NCBI GenBank assembly: GCA_947253885.1
Contig: CAMYAO010000002.1
Location: 1 to 64,000 of the forward strand
Length of the DNA: 64,000 nt
DNA from: an uncultured Clostridium sp.
GTDB lineage: Bacteria; Bacillota; Clostridia; Lachnospirales; Lachnospiraceae
Direction of reading: 5' to 3'
The position numbers and the translations under genes were made by a program. Below the pieces are notes generated by a model. The model ran no database searches, was not told the origin of the DNA, and saw only the letters and a program-made list of their open reading frames with translations. Shown here piece after piece: positions 33,432 to 42,680 of this stretch (the first letter of the stretch is position 1; every line of letters starts with the position of its first letter).

Positions 33432-35096
33432 TTACTTCGGCAATTTAAAAGAACTCTTAAGCGATACAATCCGATTAAACACCAAACAATCTTTTCTACT
33501 GTCTTTGCTGTCCACACAGAAGAAACCGTTTCTTACAAACTGAAAACTGTCGTACGCCTCAGCTTTACTCAACTCCGGCTCCACATAACAGTGATCAATA
33601 ACGGTTAGAGAGTTCGGATTCAGATTGAGAGAACCGTCCTCATTATAAACTCCCTTTTCTTCGTCTATGATATTCTCATAAAGACGTGCCTCTGCCGTAA
33701 TTGCAGTCTCGCAGTTTACCCAGTGAATCGTTCCTCTTACTTTACGTCCATCCAGGCTGTTTCCCCCTCTGCTTTGCGGATCATATGTTGCGTGTACAAT
33801 AGTAATATTTCCATCTTCATCTTTTTCAAATCCGGTACATGTCACAAAATATGCATTCATAAGACGGACTTCATTTCCAGGGAAAAGCCTTCTGTACTTC
33901 TTAGGAGGTTCCTCCATAAAATCTTCTCTTTCAATCCATACCTCTCGAGAAAACGGAACTGTTCGGACACCCAATTCCTCATTTTCCACATTGTTTGCAA
34001 CTTCCAGCTGCTCTGTCTGACCTTCCGGATAATTATCTATCACAAGTTTGATAGGATCCAATACAGCCATTACGCGACTCGCCTTCGGCTTCAGATCCTC
34101 TCGTATACAATACTCCAGCATTGCATAATCTACAGATGAGTTAGACTTTGAAATACCGCACAGGTCTACAAACAGCTTTAGAGAAGACGGTGTAAATCCT
34201 CTTCTTCTGAGTGCTGCAATCGATACCAGACGGGGATCATCCCAGCCGTCCACAATTTTGTCTTCTACCAGTTTTTTAATGTAGCGTTTTCCCGTAATTA
34301 CATTGGTAAGATACAACTTGGCAAACTCTATCTGTTGCGGTGGATTCGGATATTCCAACTCTCTTACCACCCAATCGTACAACGGCCTATGATCCTCAAA
34401 CTCCAAAGTACAGATGGAATGTGTAATCCCCTCAATTGCATCTTCAATCGGATGTGCAAAGTCATACATAGGATAAATGCACCACTTATCTCCGGTTCTA
34501 TGATGTGTCATATGAGCCACACGATAAAGAATCGGATCTCTCATATTGATATTAGGACTGGACATATCGATTTTGGCTCTCAAGACTCTTTTTCCATCTT
34601 CTACATTACCGGAACGCATCTCTTCGAATAATACAAGATTCTCTTCTACAGAACGCTCCCGAAACGGACTATTCTTTCCCGGTTCTTTTAAAGTCCCGCG
34701 ATACGTTCTTATCTCTTCCGCAGATAGGTCGCAGACATAAGCTTTCCCTTTTTTTATCAAAAACAGAGCGGCCTCATACATCTGATCAAAATAATCAGAA
34801 GCAAAGTACAGGCGGTCTTCCCAGTCTGCTCCCAACCATTCAATATCCGCTTTTATCGATTCTACAAATTCCTCTTTCTCCTTAGTGGGATTTGTATCAT
34901 CAAATCTCATATTAAATTTTCCGCCATACTCCTGCGCTAATCCGTAATTTAATAAAATTGACTTTGCATGACCGATATGTAAATATCCGTTTGGCTCTGG
35001 CGGGAATCTGGTACAGATTTCCTTTACTTTTCCTGATTCTAAATCTGCATCAATAATCTGCTCAATAAAATTTCGTGATACAACTTCGTTTTCCAT
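33432..35096 (-). CDS. glnS: Glutaminyl-tRNA synthetase
   Basis: GlnRS charges tRNA-Gln directly. The 554-residue class Ic enzyme has the HIGH-type motif PPEPNGYLHIGHAKS, the FDDTNPTKE segment, DGWDDPRLVSIAALRRRG, and C-terminal anticodon-binding barrels. The KMSKS equivalent reads VITGKRYI instead of the usual VMSKR. The ATG at 35096 is chosen because AAGGAG lies 6 bases before it; an ATG 18 bases upstream overlaps the stop of the rhomboid-like gene and lacks a ribosome site. A GluRS origin is excluded by the GlnRS-specific NPxK and DGWDDPR segments. Confidence 0.94.
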   Translation of the reverse strand: MENEVVSRNFIEQIIDADLESGKVKEICTRFPPEPNGYLHIGHAKSILLNYGLAQEYGGKFNMRFDDTNPTKEKEEFVESIKADIEWLGADWEDRLYFASDYFDQMYEAALFLIKKGKAYVCDLSAEEIRTYRGTLKEPGKNSPFRERSVEENLVLFEEMRSGNVEDGKRVLRAKIDMSSPNINMRDPILYRVAHMTHHRTGDKWCIYPMYDFAHPIEDAIEGITHSICTLEFEDHRPLYDWVVRELEYPNPPQQIEFAKLYLTNVITGKRYIKKLVEDKIVDGWDDPRLVSIAALRRRGFTPSSLKLFVDLCGISKSNSSVDYAMLEYCIREDLKPKASRVMAVLDPIKLVIDNYPEGQTEQLEVANNVENEELGVRTVPFSREVWIEREDFMEEPPKKYRRLFPGNEVRLMNAYFVTCTGFEKDEDGNITIVHATYDPQSRGGNSLDGRKVRGTIHWVNCETAITAEARLYENIIDEEKGVYNEDGSLNLNPNSLTVIDHCYVEPELSKAEAYDSFQFVRNGFFCVDSKDSRKDCLVFNRIVSLKSSFKLPK

Positions 35097-35113
35097 ATAA
35101 TTCTCCTTGGGCA

Positions 35114-35947
35114 TTATTTATGTGTATGTGTAAACAAATGATCCTGACAATACTCATAGTTTCCGTTACATTTTGAGCAAAAACGGAATTCCAAATTCGG
35201 ATCATCCAACTCTGTCCGACCACATACGGCACATTTATGTCTTGCAATTTTTCCGTCCTTTGTCTGATGAGTCGGTGTTATAACAATTTTCTTTTTAAAG
35301 TCTTTCTGTCTTTTGCTCCTGTAAATACCGCTGCACGATCTTCTGGTCATAAGGTAAAATATTACAAAATTCACTAACGTCGCCAAAATTGCCATTCTCC
35401 CGCTCCAATTCGTCTGAATTGCTCCACCTACGGCAAAAACTGCATATACTGCGGCAAGCCATTTCATCTTTACCGGAACCAGAAAATACAAATATACCTG
35501 TTCCTCCGGATAAGTAATTGCAAACGCCAAAAAAATAGAAAGATTTACATAATAAGTGGAGAATGCGCCACCTGTAACATACGGCATTCCTGCAATAAAA
35601 TAATATAGGAATGCAAAAATAACAGTCCAAAGAATTCCGCCAAATATAAAAACATTAAACCGGAAAGTTCCCCATGTATGCTCCAATGCCGTTCCGATTT
35701 GATAGTAAAATACCATCATAATAATAGCCCATATCAAACCGGTGGAAGGCGGAAACAGAATCCATGTCAATACTCTCCAAACCTGCCCCTGCAAGATCAG
35801 ACTCGGCTCCAATGTCAGGTACGTGAGAAAGTTCGGATATAAATATAATAATATGTATCCTATTACATATGCCCCTATTATATACTTCATCAATCCTGAA
35901 ATTGCAAATCTCCCCAATTTACGCTCCCATTTATCGATAAATTTCAT
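35114..35947 (-). CDS. Rhomboid-like membrane pseudoprotease with C-terminal zinc ribbon
   Basis: The 277-residue protein has about six membrane helices (residues 18-210) with rhomboid-fold landmarks: GQVWRVLTWILFPP after helix 1, the ALEHTWGTFRF loop and a PVKMKWLAAV segment. The catalytic GxSG serine is absent: the matching stretch reads YVNLSIFLAFAITYPEE, so protease activity is not expected. A soluble tail of about 65 residues ends in a predicted zinc site with Cys239, Cys242, Cys257, Cys260 and Cys267 plus several histidines. Function unknown; pseudo-rhomboids such as derlins act in membrane protein handling. It is cotranscribed with glnS from a consensus promoter. Confidence 0.78.
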   Translation of the reverse strand: MKFIDKWERKLGRFAISGLMKYIIGAYVIGYILLYLYPNFLTYLTLEPSLILQGQVWRVLTWILFPPSTGLIWAIIMMVFYYQIGTALEHTWGTFRFNVFIFGGILWTVIFAFLYYFIAGMPYVTGGAFSTYYVNLSIFLAFAITYPEEQVYLYFLVPVKMKWLAAVYAVFAVGGAIQTNWSGRMAILATLVNFVIFYLMTRRSCSGIYRSKRQKDFKKKIVITPTHQTKDGKIARHKCAVCGRTELDDPNLEFRFCSKCNGNYEYCQDHLFTHTHK

Positions 35948-35988
35948 AGAATTTTCCTTTCTGATTTACAATTAATAGCTAAATTTTA

Positions 35989-36017
35989 ATTATAGATAGA
36001 TAACCGGTCTTTGTCAA
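35989..36017 (-). promoter_or_regulatory. Sigma-A promoter of the rhomboid-like/glnS transcript
   Basis: A perfect -35 TTGACA (36012-36017) and perfect -10 TATAAT (35989-35994) are 17 bases apart on the minus strand, about 42 bases before the ATG. This is a full consensus match. Confidence 0.93.
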
Positions 36018-36103
36018 TGAATCTCCCTGTTCCTTATGTTCCGGTCAGCACAATATATAGTGGTTCTTTTCAATATCGTTCCTAAAAATACACAACTATA
36101 TCA

Positions 36104-36132
36104 TTGTAATTTTTTTTTAAAAGACTTATAAT
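36104..36132 (+). promoter_or_regulatory. Sigma-A promoter of the activator megaprotein gene
   Basis: A -35 TTGTAA (36104-36109) and a perfect -10 TATAAT (36127-36132) are separated by a 17-base T/A-rich spacer. The leader to the ATG at 36224 is about 85 bases. Confidence 0.8.
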
Positions 36133-36223
36133 GCTATATATTTTAATGTGTCATTTTATTTGAAACATTGTGCGCTATACTATTGTGCACATTTATAGAT
36201 GTATTAGAAGTAAGGAAATAACC

Positions 36224-39200
36224 ATGGAAACAACATTTTATAAACTGGGAGTGGATATTGGTTCCACCACTGTAAAAATTGCGATTCTTGATACGGATAA
36301 TACCCTTGTATTTTCGGATTATGAACGTCATTTTGCCAATATACGAACCACCCTGTCAAATTTATTAAAAAAAGCATATAAACAACTGGGCAGTATTACA
36401 CTCGCCCCCATTATTACCGGATCCGGCGGATTAACCCTTGCAAAACATTTGGAAATCCCGTTTGTTCAGGAAGTAATCGCCGTTTCCTCCGCACTTCAGC
36501 ATGTTGCACCTCAAACAGATGTTGCAATCGAGCTGGGTGGTGAAGATGCCAAGATTATCTACTTTGAGGGTGGAAATGTAGAACAGCGCATGAACGGCAT
36601 CTGTGCCGGCGGTACCGGCTCTTTCATTGATCAGATGGCTTCGTTGCTTCAGACCGATGCCGGCGGATTAAACGAATATGCCAAGCATTACAAGGAACTC
36701 TATACTATTGCCGCACGTTGCGGTGTATTCGCCAAATCAGATATCCAACCCCTTATTAATGAGGGAGCTGCAAAAGAAGATCTTGCAGCCTCTATCTTTC
36801 AGGCAGTTGTTAATCAAACCATCAGCGGTCTTGCACAGGGAAAACCGATCCGCGGACATATCGCCTTCCTCGGAGGACCGCTTCATTTCCTGTCTGAATT
36901 AAAAACTGCGTTTATTCGTACTTTAAATCTGGATGAAGAACACACCATAGTGCCCGATAATTCTCATCTTTTCGCTGCCATCGGATCTGCCTTAAATTAT
37001 GAAAAGGATAATATGGTTTCTATTGACAGTCTTTTAGAAAAATTAGAAGGAAAGATTGTAATGGAAATAGAGGTGGAACGATTAGATCCTCTTTTTCAGA
37101 ATTCTGATGATTATGATACTTTTATTGCGGAACACGCTCACGCTCAGGTAAAAAAAGGAGATCTGGCAACTTACAAAGGAAACTGTTATTTAGGAGTAGA
37201 CGCCGGATCTACTACCACAAAAGTAGCATTGATCGGCGAAGACGGAAGTCTCTTGTACTCCTTTTACAGCAGTAATAACGGAAGTCCTCTTGCAACTTCT
37301 ATTAAAGCAATTCAGGAAATCTATACACTGCTTCCAGAAGACGCCTCAATCGTTCACGGCTGTTCCACCGGCTACGGTGAAGCTTTAGTAAAGGCTGCCC
37401 TTATGCTGGAGGAAGGAGAAGTAGAAACCATTGCGCACTATACTGCCGCTGCATTTTTTGATCCGGAAGTGGACTGCATTTTAGATATCGGCGGACAGGA
37501 CATGAAGTGTATCAAAATCAAAAATCATACCGTTGACAGTGTCCAACTTAATGAAGCCTGTTCTGCAGGTTGCGGTTCTTTTATTGAAACTTTTGCAAAA
37601 TCATTGGACTTTTCCGTAGAGGATTTTGCAAAAGAAGCACTTTATGCAGAGCATCCGATTGATCTCGGTACCCGATGTACTGTATTCATGAACTCCAAAG
37701 TAAAACAGGCTCAGAAAGAAGGCGCTTCCGTTGCGGATATTTCTGCCGGACTGGCTTATTCCGTCATTAAAAATGCTCTGTTTAAAGTAATCAAACTGGC
37801 AGATGCCTCCGAGCTGGGAAATCATGTTGTAGTTCAGGGAGGAACTTTCTATAATGATGCAGTTTTTCGTGCATTTGAAGAAGTATCCGGTCGACAAGTC
37901 GTGCGCCCTGATATTGCCGGAATTATGGGAGCTTTCGGTGCTGCTCTTCTTGCCAAAGAGCGTTATAAAAAAACAGGTGTTACAACACTGTTAAACAGTC
38001 AGCAGCTGAACGAACTTACCTTTGATACCAAACTTGCCCGTTGCGGAAAATGTTCGAATAACTGTTTATTGACCATCAATCGTTTTACCGGAAATCGTCG
38101 ATATATTACCGGAAATCGATGTGAACGTGCCTTTGAAACAAAAAAAGCAGAGAAAAAAGATACACTTGCAAATCTTTACAACTACAAAATGGATCGCTAT
38201 TTCAATTATGAACCGCTTACAAAAGGAGAAGCCTTACGAGGTATTTTAGGCATTCCTCGTGTTCTAAACCTTTATGAAAACTATCCGTTCTGGGCAACCT
38301 TCTTTAAACTGCTGAAGTTCAGAATCGTACTCTCTCCCGCCTCTACACGAGAGATCTACGAACTGGGAATTGAATCCATTCCATCAGAATCGGAATGCTA
38401 CCCTGCAAAATTGGCACATGGTCATGTCCAATGGCTGATCAATCATGGAATAGAAAAAATTTTCTATCCGTGTATTCCATATGAACGAAAAGAATTTCCG
38501 GATGCGAACAACAATTACAATTGTCCGATCGTTGCTTCTTATGCGGAAAATATCAAAAATAATGTGGATGATATCACAAACGGAAAGGTAACCTTATACA
38601 ATCCGTTCCTCTCTTTGGCTGATAAGGATACTGCACTGGCTCGCCTGACCGTAATAATGAAAGAAACATTCGGAATTCCAGCCAGAGAAGTAAAACCTGC
38701 TGTAGAGGCTGCATGGACAGAACTGCTTGCCGCAAGACAGTCCATGTATGACAAAGGAAAAGAAACCATTCAATGGCTGAAGGAACATCATAAGCGCGGG
38801 ATTGTACTGGCCGGACGACCATACCATATTGATCCCGAAATCAATCACGGAATACCAGAACTGATCACAAGCTACGGCTATGCCGTTTTAACAGAGGATT
38901 CCGTTTCCGATCTGGCAGAGGTAGAACGTCCTTTAATCGTACTGGATCAGTGGATGTACCACTCCCGTTTATATGCCGCTGCACATTATGTACGCTCGAC
39001 AGACTTTTTAGATCTGATCCAGCTGAATTCATTCGGCTGCGGTCTGGATGCAGTTACTACAGACTGTGTCAATGATGTATTGGCAGATTCCGGAAAGATT
39101 TATACCTGCTTAAAGATTGATGAAGTAAATAACCTTGGTGCCGCTCGTATTCGAATCCGTTCCCTTATGGCTGCAATCCGGGAAAGAGAAGAACAAACGG

Positions 39201-40489
39201 ATGAAAAAGCTCTCACACCAGTTCATCACGATCGAGTTGTATTTACAGAAGAAATGAGGGAAGAATATACCATCATTGCTCCTCAGATGTCTCCTATTCA
39301 TTTCGACCTCTTAGGTCCCGCATTTCACTCCTGCGGATACAATGTTGTTGTTCTGGAAAATGACAACCGGGATGCGATCAATGCCGGTTTAAAATATGTA
39401 AACAATGATGCCTGCTATCCTTCTCTGATTGTAGTAGGACAGATGATGGATGCAGTTACATCAGGAAAATATGATGTAAACAAGCTTGCAATTTTAATGT
39501 CTCAGACCGGCGGCGGATGCCGTGCCTCCAACTATGTCGGATTCATCAGGCGAGCATTAAAAAAAGCCGGATATCCTCAAATTCCTGTTGTTTCATTGAA
39601 TATGGGCGGCTTAGAATCCAATCCCGGATTTAAATTCACAGCAAAAATGGGACAAAAGGCAATCTATGGAATTGTGTTTGGTGATATTTTACTGCGTGTA
39701 ATTAATGCAACAAGACCTTATGAGGCAATAAAAGGTTCTACAGATGCAATGCATGAAAAGTGGAAACAAAAAATTATTACTTATCTCTGTCAGGAGAAAT
39801 GGTTAAGTCACAGACAATTCAAAAAAATCTGTAAAGAAATTGTATATGACTTTGATCATATCGAACGTTTGGATATTATAAAACCGAAAGTCGGCGTTGT
39901 TGGAGAGATTTTAGTAAAATTCATGCCGCTTGCCAATAATTATCTGACCGATCTGCTGGAGGCGGAAGGTGCGGAGGCCGTTGTGCCGGATTTACTGGAC
40001 TTCTTCCTGTACAGTTTTTACAACAGTAATTTCAAGGCGGACAATCTCGGCATGAAAAAGTCCTCTAAAATAAAGGCTAATCTCGGCATTAAGCTGATTG
40101 AGATGCTTCGCGGTACTGCTCATAAAGCATTAGTAGAAAGTAAGCATTTTGATCCGCCTGCAAGTATCTATGACACTGCAAGAAATGCCAGATCTATTGT
40201 TTCAGAGGGAAATCAATCCGGTGAAGGATGGTTTTTAACAGGTGAAATGATCGAACTGGTTCATGCAGGTGCAAGCAATATTGTCTGCTGCCAACCATTT
40301 GGCTGTTTACCAAATCACATTGTCGGAAAAGGTGTCATCAAAGAAATGAGACACCAGTATCCGGAAGCAAATATTGTTGCATTGGATTTTGATCCCGGCG
40401 CAAGTGAAGTAAACCAATTGAATCGTATTAAACTGATGCTCACTACTGCAAAACGCAAACTGGAGGCAAAAACATCAGCATCCGAATAA
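36224..40489 (+). CDS. Tandem 2-hydroxyacyl-CoA dehydratase activator fused to dehydratase-like domains
   Basis: This 1421-residue cytosolic protein joins modules that are usually separate. Residues 6-275 form a BadF/HgdC ATPase (GVDIGSTTVKIAIL, CAGGTGSFIDQ with Cys127, RCGVFAKSD with Cys166). Residues 320-575 form a second (GVDAGSTTTKVAL, Cys446 in ACSAGCGSF, Cys485 in RCTVFMNSK). In each the cysteine pair is 39 residues apart; in HgdC Cys127 and Cys166 from two subunits bind one [4Fe-4S] cluster. A cysteine cluster (RCGKCSNNC) follows near 610, then a DUF2229 region and a dehydratase D-like region with NDACYPS, GGGCRAS and CCQPFGCLPN. Family members are annotated activase-related proteins of unknown substrate. 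The ATG at 36224 follows AAGGAA. It is monocistronic. Confidence 0.88.
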   Translation: METTFYKLGVDIGSTTVKIAILDTDNTLVFSDYERHFANIRTTLSNLLKKAYKQLGSITLAPIITGSGGLTLAKHLEIPFVQEVIAVSSALQHVAPQTDVAIELGGEDAKIIYFEGGNVEQRMNGICAGGTGSFIDQMASLLQTDAGGLNEYAKHYKELYTIAARCGVFAKSDIQPLINEGAAKEDLAASIFQAVVNQTISGLAQGKPIRGHIAFLGGPLHFLSELKTAFIRTLNLDEEHTIVPDNSHLFAAIGSALNYEKDNMVSIDSLLEKLEGKIVMEIEVERLDPLFQNSDDYDTFIAEHAHAQVKKGDLATYKGNCYLGVDAGSTTTKVALIGEDGSLLYSFYSSNNGSPLATSIKAIQEIYTLLPEDASIVHGCSTGYGEALVKAALMLEEGEVETIAHYTAAAFFDPEVDCILDIGGQDMKCIKIKNHTVDSVQLNEACSAGCGSFIETFAKSLDFSVEDFAKEALYAEHPIDLGTRCTVFMNSKVKQAQKEGASVADISAGLAYSVIKNALFKVIKLADASELGNHVVVQGGTFYNDAVFRAFEEVSGRQVVRPDIAGIMGAFGAALLAKERYKKTGVTTLLNSQQLNELTFDTKLARCGKCSNNCLLTINRFTGNRRYITGNRCERAFETKKAEKKDTLANLYNYKMDRYFNYEPLTKGEALRGILGIPRVLNLYENYPFWATFFKLLKFRIVLSPASTREIYELGIESIPSESECYPAKLAHGHVQWLINHGIEKIFYPCIPYERKEFPDANNNYNCPIVASYAENIKNNVDDITNGKVTLYNPFLSLADKDTALARLTVIMKETFGIPAREVKPAVEAAWTELLAARQSMYDKGKETIQWLKEHHKRGIVLAGRPYHIDPEINHGIPELITSYGYAVLTEDSVSDLAEVERPLIVLDQWMYHSRLYAAAHYVRSTDFLDLIQLNSFGCGLDAVTTDCVNDVLADSGKIYTCLKIDEVNNLGAARIRIRSLMAAIREREEQTDEKALTPVHHDRVVFTEEMREEYTIIAPQMSPIHFDLLGPAFHSCGYNVVVLENDNRDAINAGLKYVNNDACYPSLIVVGQMMDAVTSGKYDVNKLAILMSQTGGGCRASNYVGFIRRALKKAGYPQIPVVSLNMGGLESNPGFKFTAKMGQKAIYGIVFGDILLRVINATRPYEAIKGSTDAMHEKWKQKIITYLCQEKWLSHRQFKKICKEIVYDFDHIERLDIIKPKVGVVGEILVKFMPLANNYLTDLLEAEGAEAVVPDLLDFFLYSFYNSNFKADNLGMKKSSKIKANLGIKLIEMLRGTAHKALVESKHFDPPASIYDTARNARSIVSEGNQSGEGWFLTGEMIELVHAGASNIVCCQPFGCLPNHIVGKGVIKEMRHQYPEANIVALDFDPGASEVNQLNRIKLMLTTAKRKLEAKTSASE

Positions 40490-40513
40490 GACAGAAATAT
40501 AATTCGCCATTTG

Positions 40514-40540
40514 TTAGCACTCTTTTTAAAAGAGTGCTAA
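40514..40540 (+). promoter_or_regulatory. CIRCE operator upstream of htpG
   Basis: A perfect TTAGCACTC, nine bases, GAGTGCTAA lies 7 bases before the -35 of htpG. The match is as good as the one before hrcA, so HrcA should bind it. Confidence 0.95.
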
Positions 40541-40547
40541 TTTTCTA

Positions 40548-40576
40548 TTGACATTAAAAAATGATAGGGTTATAGT
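40548..40576 (+). promoter_or_regulatory. Sigma-A promoter of htpG
   Basis: A perfect -35 TTGACA (40548-40553) and -10 TATAGT (40571-40576) are 17 bases apart. The CIRCE sits just upstream of the -35 here, whereas in the hrcA operon it is downstream of the -10. Confidence 0.88.
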
Positions 40577-40619
40577 TTTTATTAGAGAAAACGTAACAAA
40601 CTAAAGGAGTGATTTTTTT

Positions 40620-42641
40620 ATGAGTAAAAAACAAGGTAGTCTTTCAATTAATAGTGAAAATATTTTCCCTATTATAAAAAAATGGATGTATTCCGATCAC
40701 GATATTTTTATTCGAGAATTAATCTCTAATGGCTGTGATGCTATAACAAAATTAAAAAAATTGGATCTAATGGGAGAATATGAGCTTCCGGAAGATTATG
40801 AGGCAAATATTCTGATTGAATTTAATCCTGAAGATAAAACCCTGACCATTACAGATACCGGACTGGGGATGACAGAATCCGAGGTAGAAGAATATATTAA
40901 TCAGATTGCTTTTTCCGGTGCTACTGATTTCCTGGATAAATATAAGGATAAAGCTAACGAAGAACAGATTATAGGGCATTTCGGTTTGGGATTCTACTCT
41001 TCTTTTATGGTTGCAGATGAAGTCCACATTGATACTCTTTCTTTCCAAAAAAATGCAAAACCGGTATTATGGACCTGTGACGGCGGCACGGAATTTGAAC
41101 TGGAGGAAGGTACAAAGACAGAAGTCGGTACCACCATCACTCTGTTTTTAAATGATGATTGCTTAGAGTTTGCAAATGAATATAGACTTCGTGAAGTCAT
41201 CGAAAAGTACTGCTCTTTTATGCCTTATAAAATTTTCTTAAAGAAAGAAAATGCAGAACCCGAGTACGAAACGATTCTTCCGGAAGAAAAAACAGAAAAA
41301 GATGTTGTCATTGAAACAATTGTGGAGGAGGCAAAAACAGAAGAAAGAGAAACAGAAAACGGTGAAAAGGAAGTCGTGGAAGTTTCTCCTGCTATTGAAA
41401 AATTAAAGATTCTAAAGCGTCCCGTACCTTTAAATGATATTCACCCTCTTTGGGCAAAACAACCGAGCGAATGTACCAAGGAAGACTACATTTCCTTTTA
41501 TCAGAAGGTTTTTCATGATTATAAAGAACCTCTTTTTTGGATTCATCTGAACATGGACTATCCTTTTAACCTGAAAGGAATCCTGTATTTTCCTAAAATC
41601 AATCTTCAGTATGAAGCGGCAGAGGGAATCATAAAGCTATACAATAATCAAGTATTTATTGCAGACAACATCAAAGAAGTGATTCCTGATTTCTTGATGT
41701 TGTTAAAGGGTGTAATTGATTGTCCTGATCTTCCATTAAATGTTTCTAGAAGTGCATTGCAAAACGATGGTTTTGTACAAAAGATCAACGATTATATTAC
41801 AAAAAAAGTAGCGGATAAATTATCCGGGCTGTGTAAAACTGAAAAAGAAAACTACGAAAAATACTGGGATGATATTGCACCTTTCATCAAATACGGTTGT
41901 CTGAGGGACACCAAATTCTGTGATAAGATGAACGATTATATTCTGTTCAAAGACTTAAATGACAAGTACCAGACTCTTCCGGAACTGATGAAACAACAAG
42001 AATCAGCGGAAGAAAATCCAGAAGAAACTGCTAAAGAAAAAGAAATCATCTATTATGTCACTGACAAAAATCAACAGGGACAATACATTAAAATGTTTAA
42101 AGAACATGATATGAATGCAGTTCTTCTTGACAGTGAAATCGACAGTTCCTTTATCACTCAATTAGAGCAGCGCAATCAAAACTATTCTTTTAAGAGAATT
42201 GATGCCGATATTACCGGGGCTCTGACAGAAACAATCTCAGAAGAAGAAGTCAAAGAAGCTTCCGAGATCCTCTCTTCCGCTTTTCAGGAAGCACTTTCCA
42301 ATGAAAAGCTCCAGATAAAGGTAGAGAAACTAAAAGACAACTCTATTGCCTCCGTATTAACCGTTTCAGAAGAAGGACGCCGCATGCAGGATATGATGCG
42401 TGCATTCTCCGGAGGTTCCGGAATGGATGCCGGACTTTTTAATGGAGAAGAAACATTAATTGTAAATCTTTCGAATCCGCTAGTTTCCTTTATCATAGAA
42501 CATAAAGATTCCGAACGTGTTCCAATCTTTTGCCATCAATTATACGATCTTGCAAAACTGAGCAACCAGCCTTTGTCTCCGGAAGAGATGTCCGAATTTA
42601 TAAACCGCAGTAATGAAATTATGATGTTATTAACAAAATAA
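40620..42641 (+). CDS. htpG: Molecular chaperone HtpG (Hsp90)
   Basis: HtpG is the bacterial Hsp90. The 673-residue protein has the GHKL ATPase motifs ELISNGCDAITK, DTGLGMTESEVEEY and GHFGLGFYSSFMV, followed by a charged insertion (about residues 220-260, rich in Glu), the middle domain with LFWIHLNMDYPFNLKGILYFP (parts only: NLKGILYFP) and SRSALQNDGFV, and the C-terminal dimer domain. The charged insertion is longer than in E. coli HtpG. Ribosome site AAAGGAG. It stands alone, with a CIRCE and consensus promoter; in Bacillus htpG is not under HrcA. Confidence 0.97.
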   Translation: MSKKQGSLSINSENIFPIIKKWMYSDHDIFIRELISNGCDAITKLKKLDLMGEYELPEDYEANILIEFNPEDKTLTITDTGLGMTESEVEEYINQIAFSGATDFLDKYKDKANEEQIIGHFGLGFYSSFMVADEVHIDTLSFQKNAKPVLWTCDGGTEFELEEGTKTEVGTTITLFLNDDCLEFANEYRLREVIEKYCSFMPYKIFLKKENAEPEYETILPEEKTEKDVVIETIVEEAKTEERETENGEKEVVEVSPAIEKLKILKRPVPLNDIHPLWAKQPSECTKEDYISFYQKVFHDYKEPLFWIHLNMDYPFNLKGILYFPKINLQYEAAEGIIKLYNNQVFIADNIKEVIPDFLMLLKGVIDCPDLPLNVSRSALQNDGFVQKINDYITKKVADKLSGLCKTEKENYEKYWDDIAPFIKYGCLRDTKFCDKMNDYILFKDLNDKYQTLPELMKQQESAEENPEETAKEKEIIYYVTDKNQQGQYIKMFKEHDMNAVLLDSEIDSSFITQLEQRNQNYSFKRIDADITGALTETISEEEVKEASEILSSAFQEALSNEKLQIKVEKLKDNSIASVLTVSEEGRRMQDMMRAFSGGSGMDAGLFNGEETLIVNLSNPLVSFIIEHKDSERVPIFCHQLYDLAKLSNQPLSPEEMSEFINRSNEIMMLLTK

Positions 42642-42680
42642 TCAAAAGAGAGGTATACAATGTATACCTCTCTTTTGATT
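42640..42680. terminator. Bidirectional hairpin terminator between htpG and the permease gene
   Basis: A perfect 19-bp stem (42640-42658 with 42662-42680) with a 3-base loop overlaps the stop codons of both convergent genes. The U-tracts are short (CTTTTGATT), but the stem is very strong. Confidence 0.85.
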
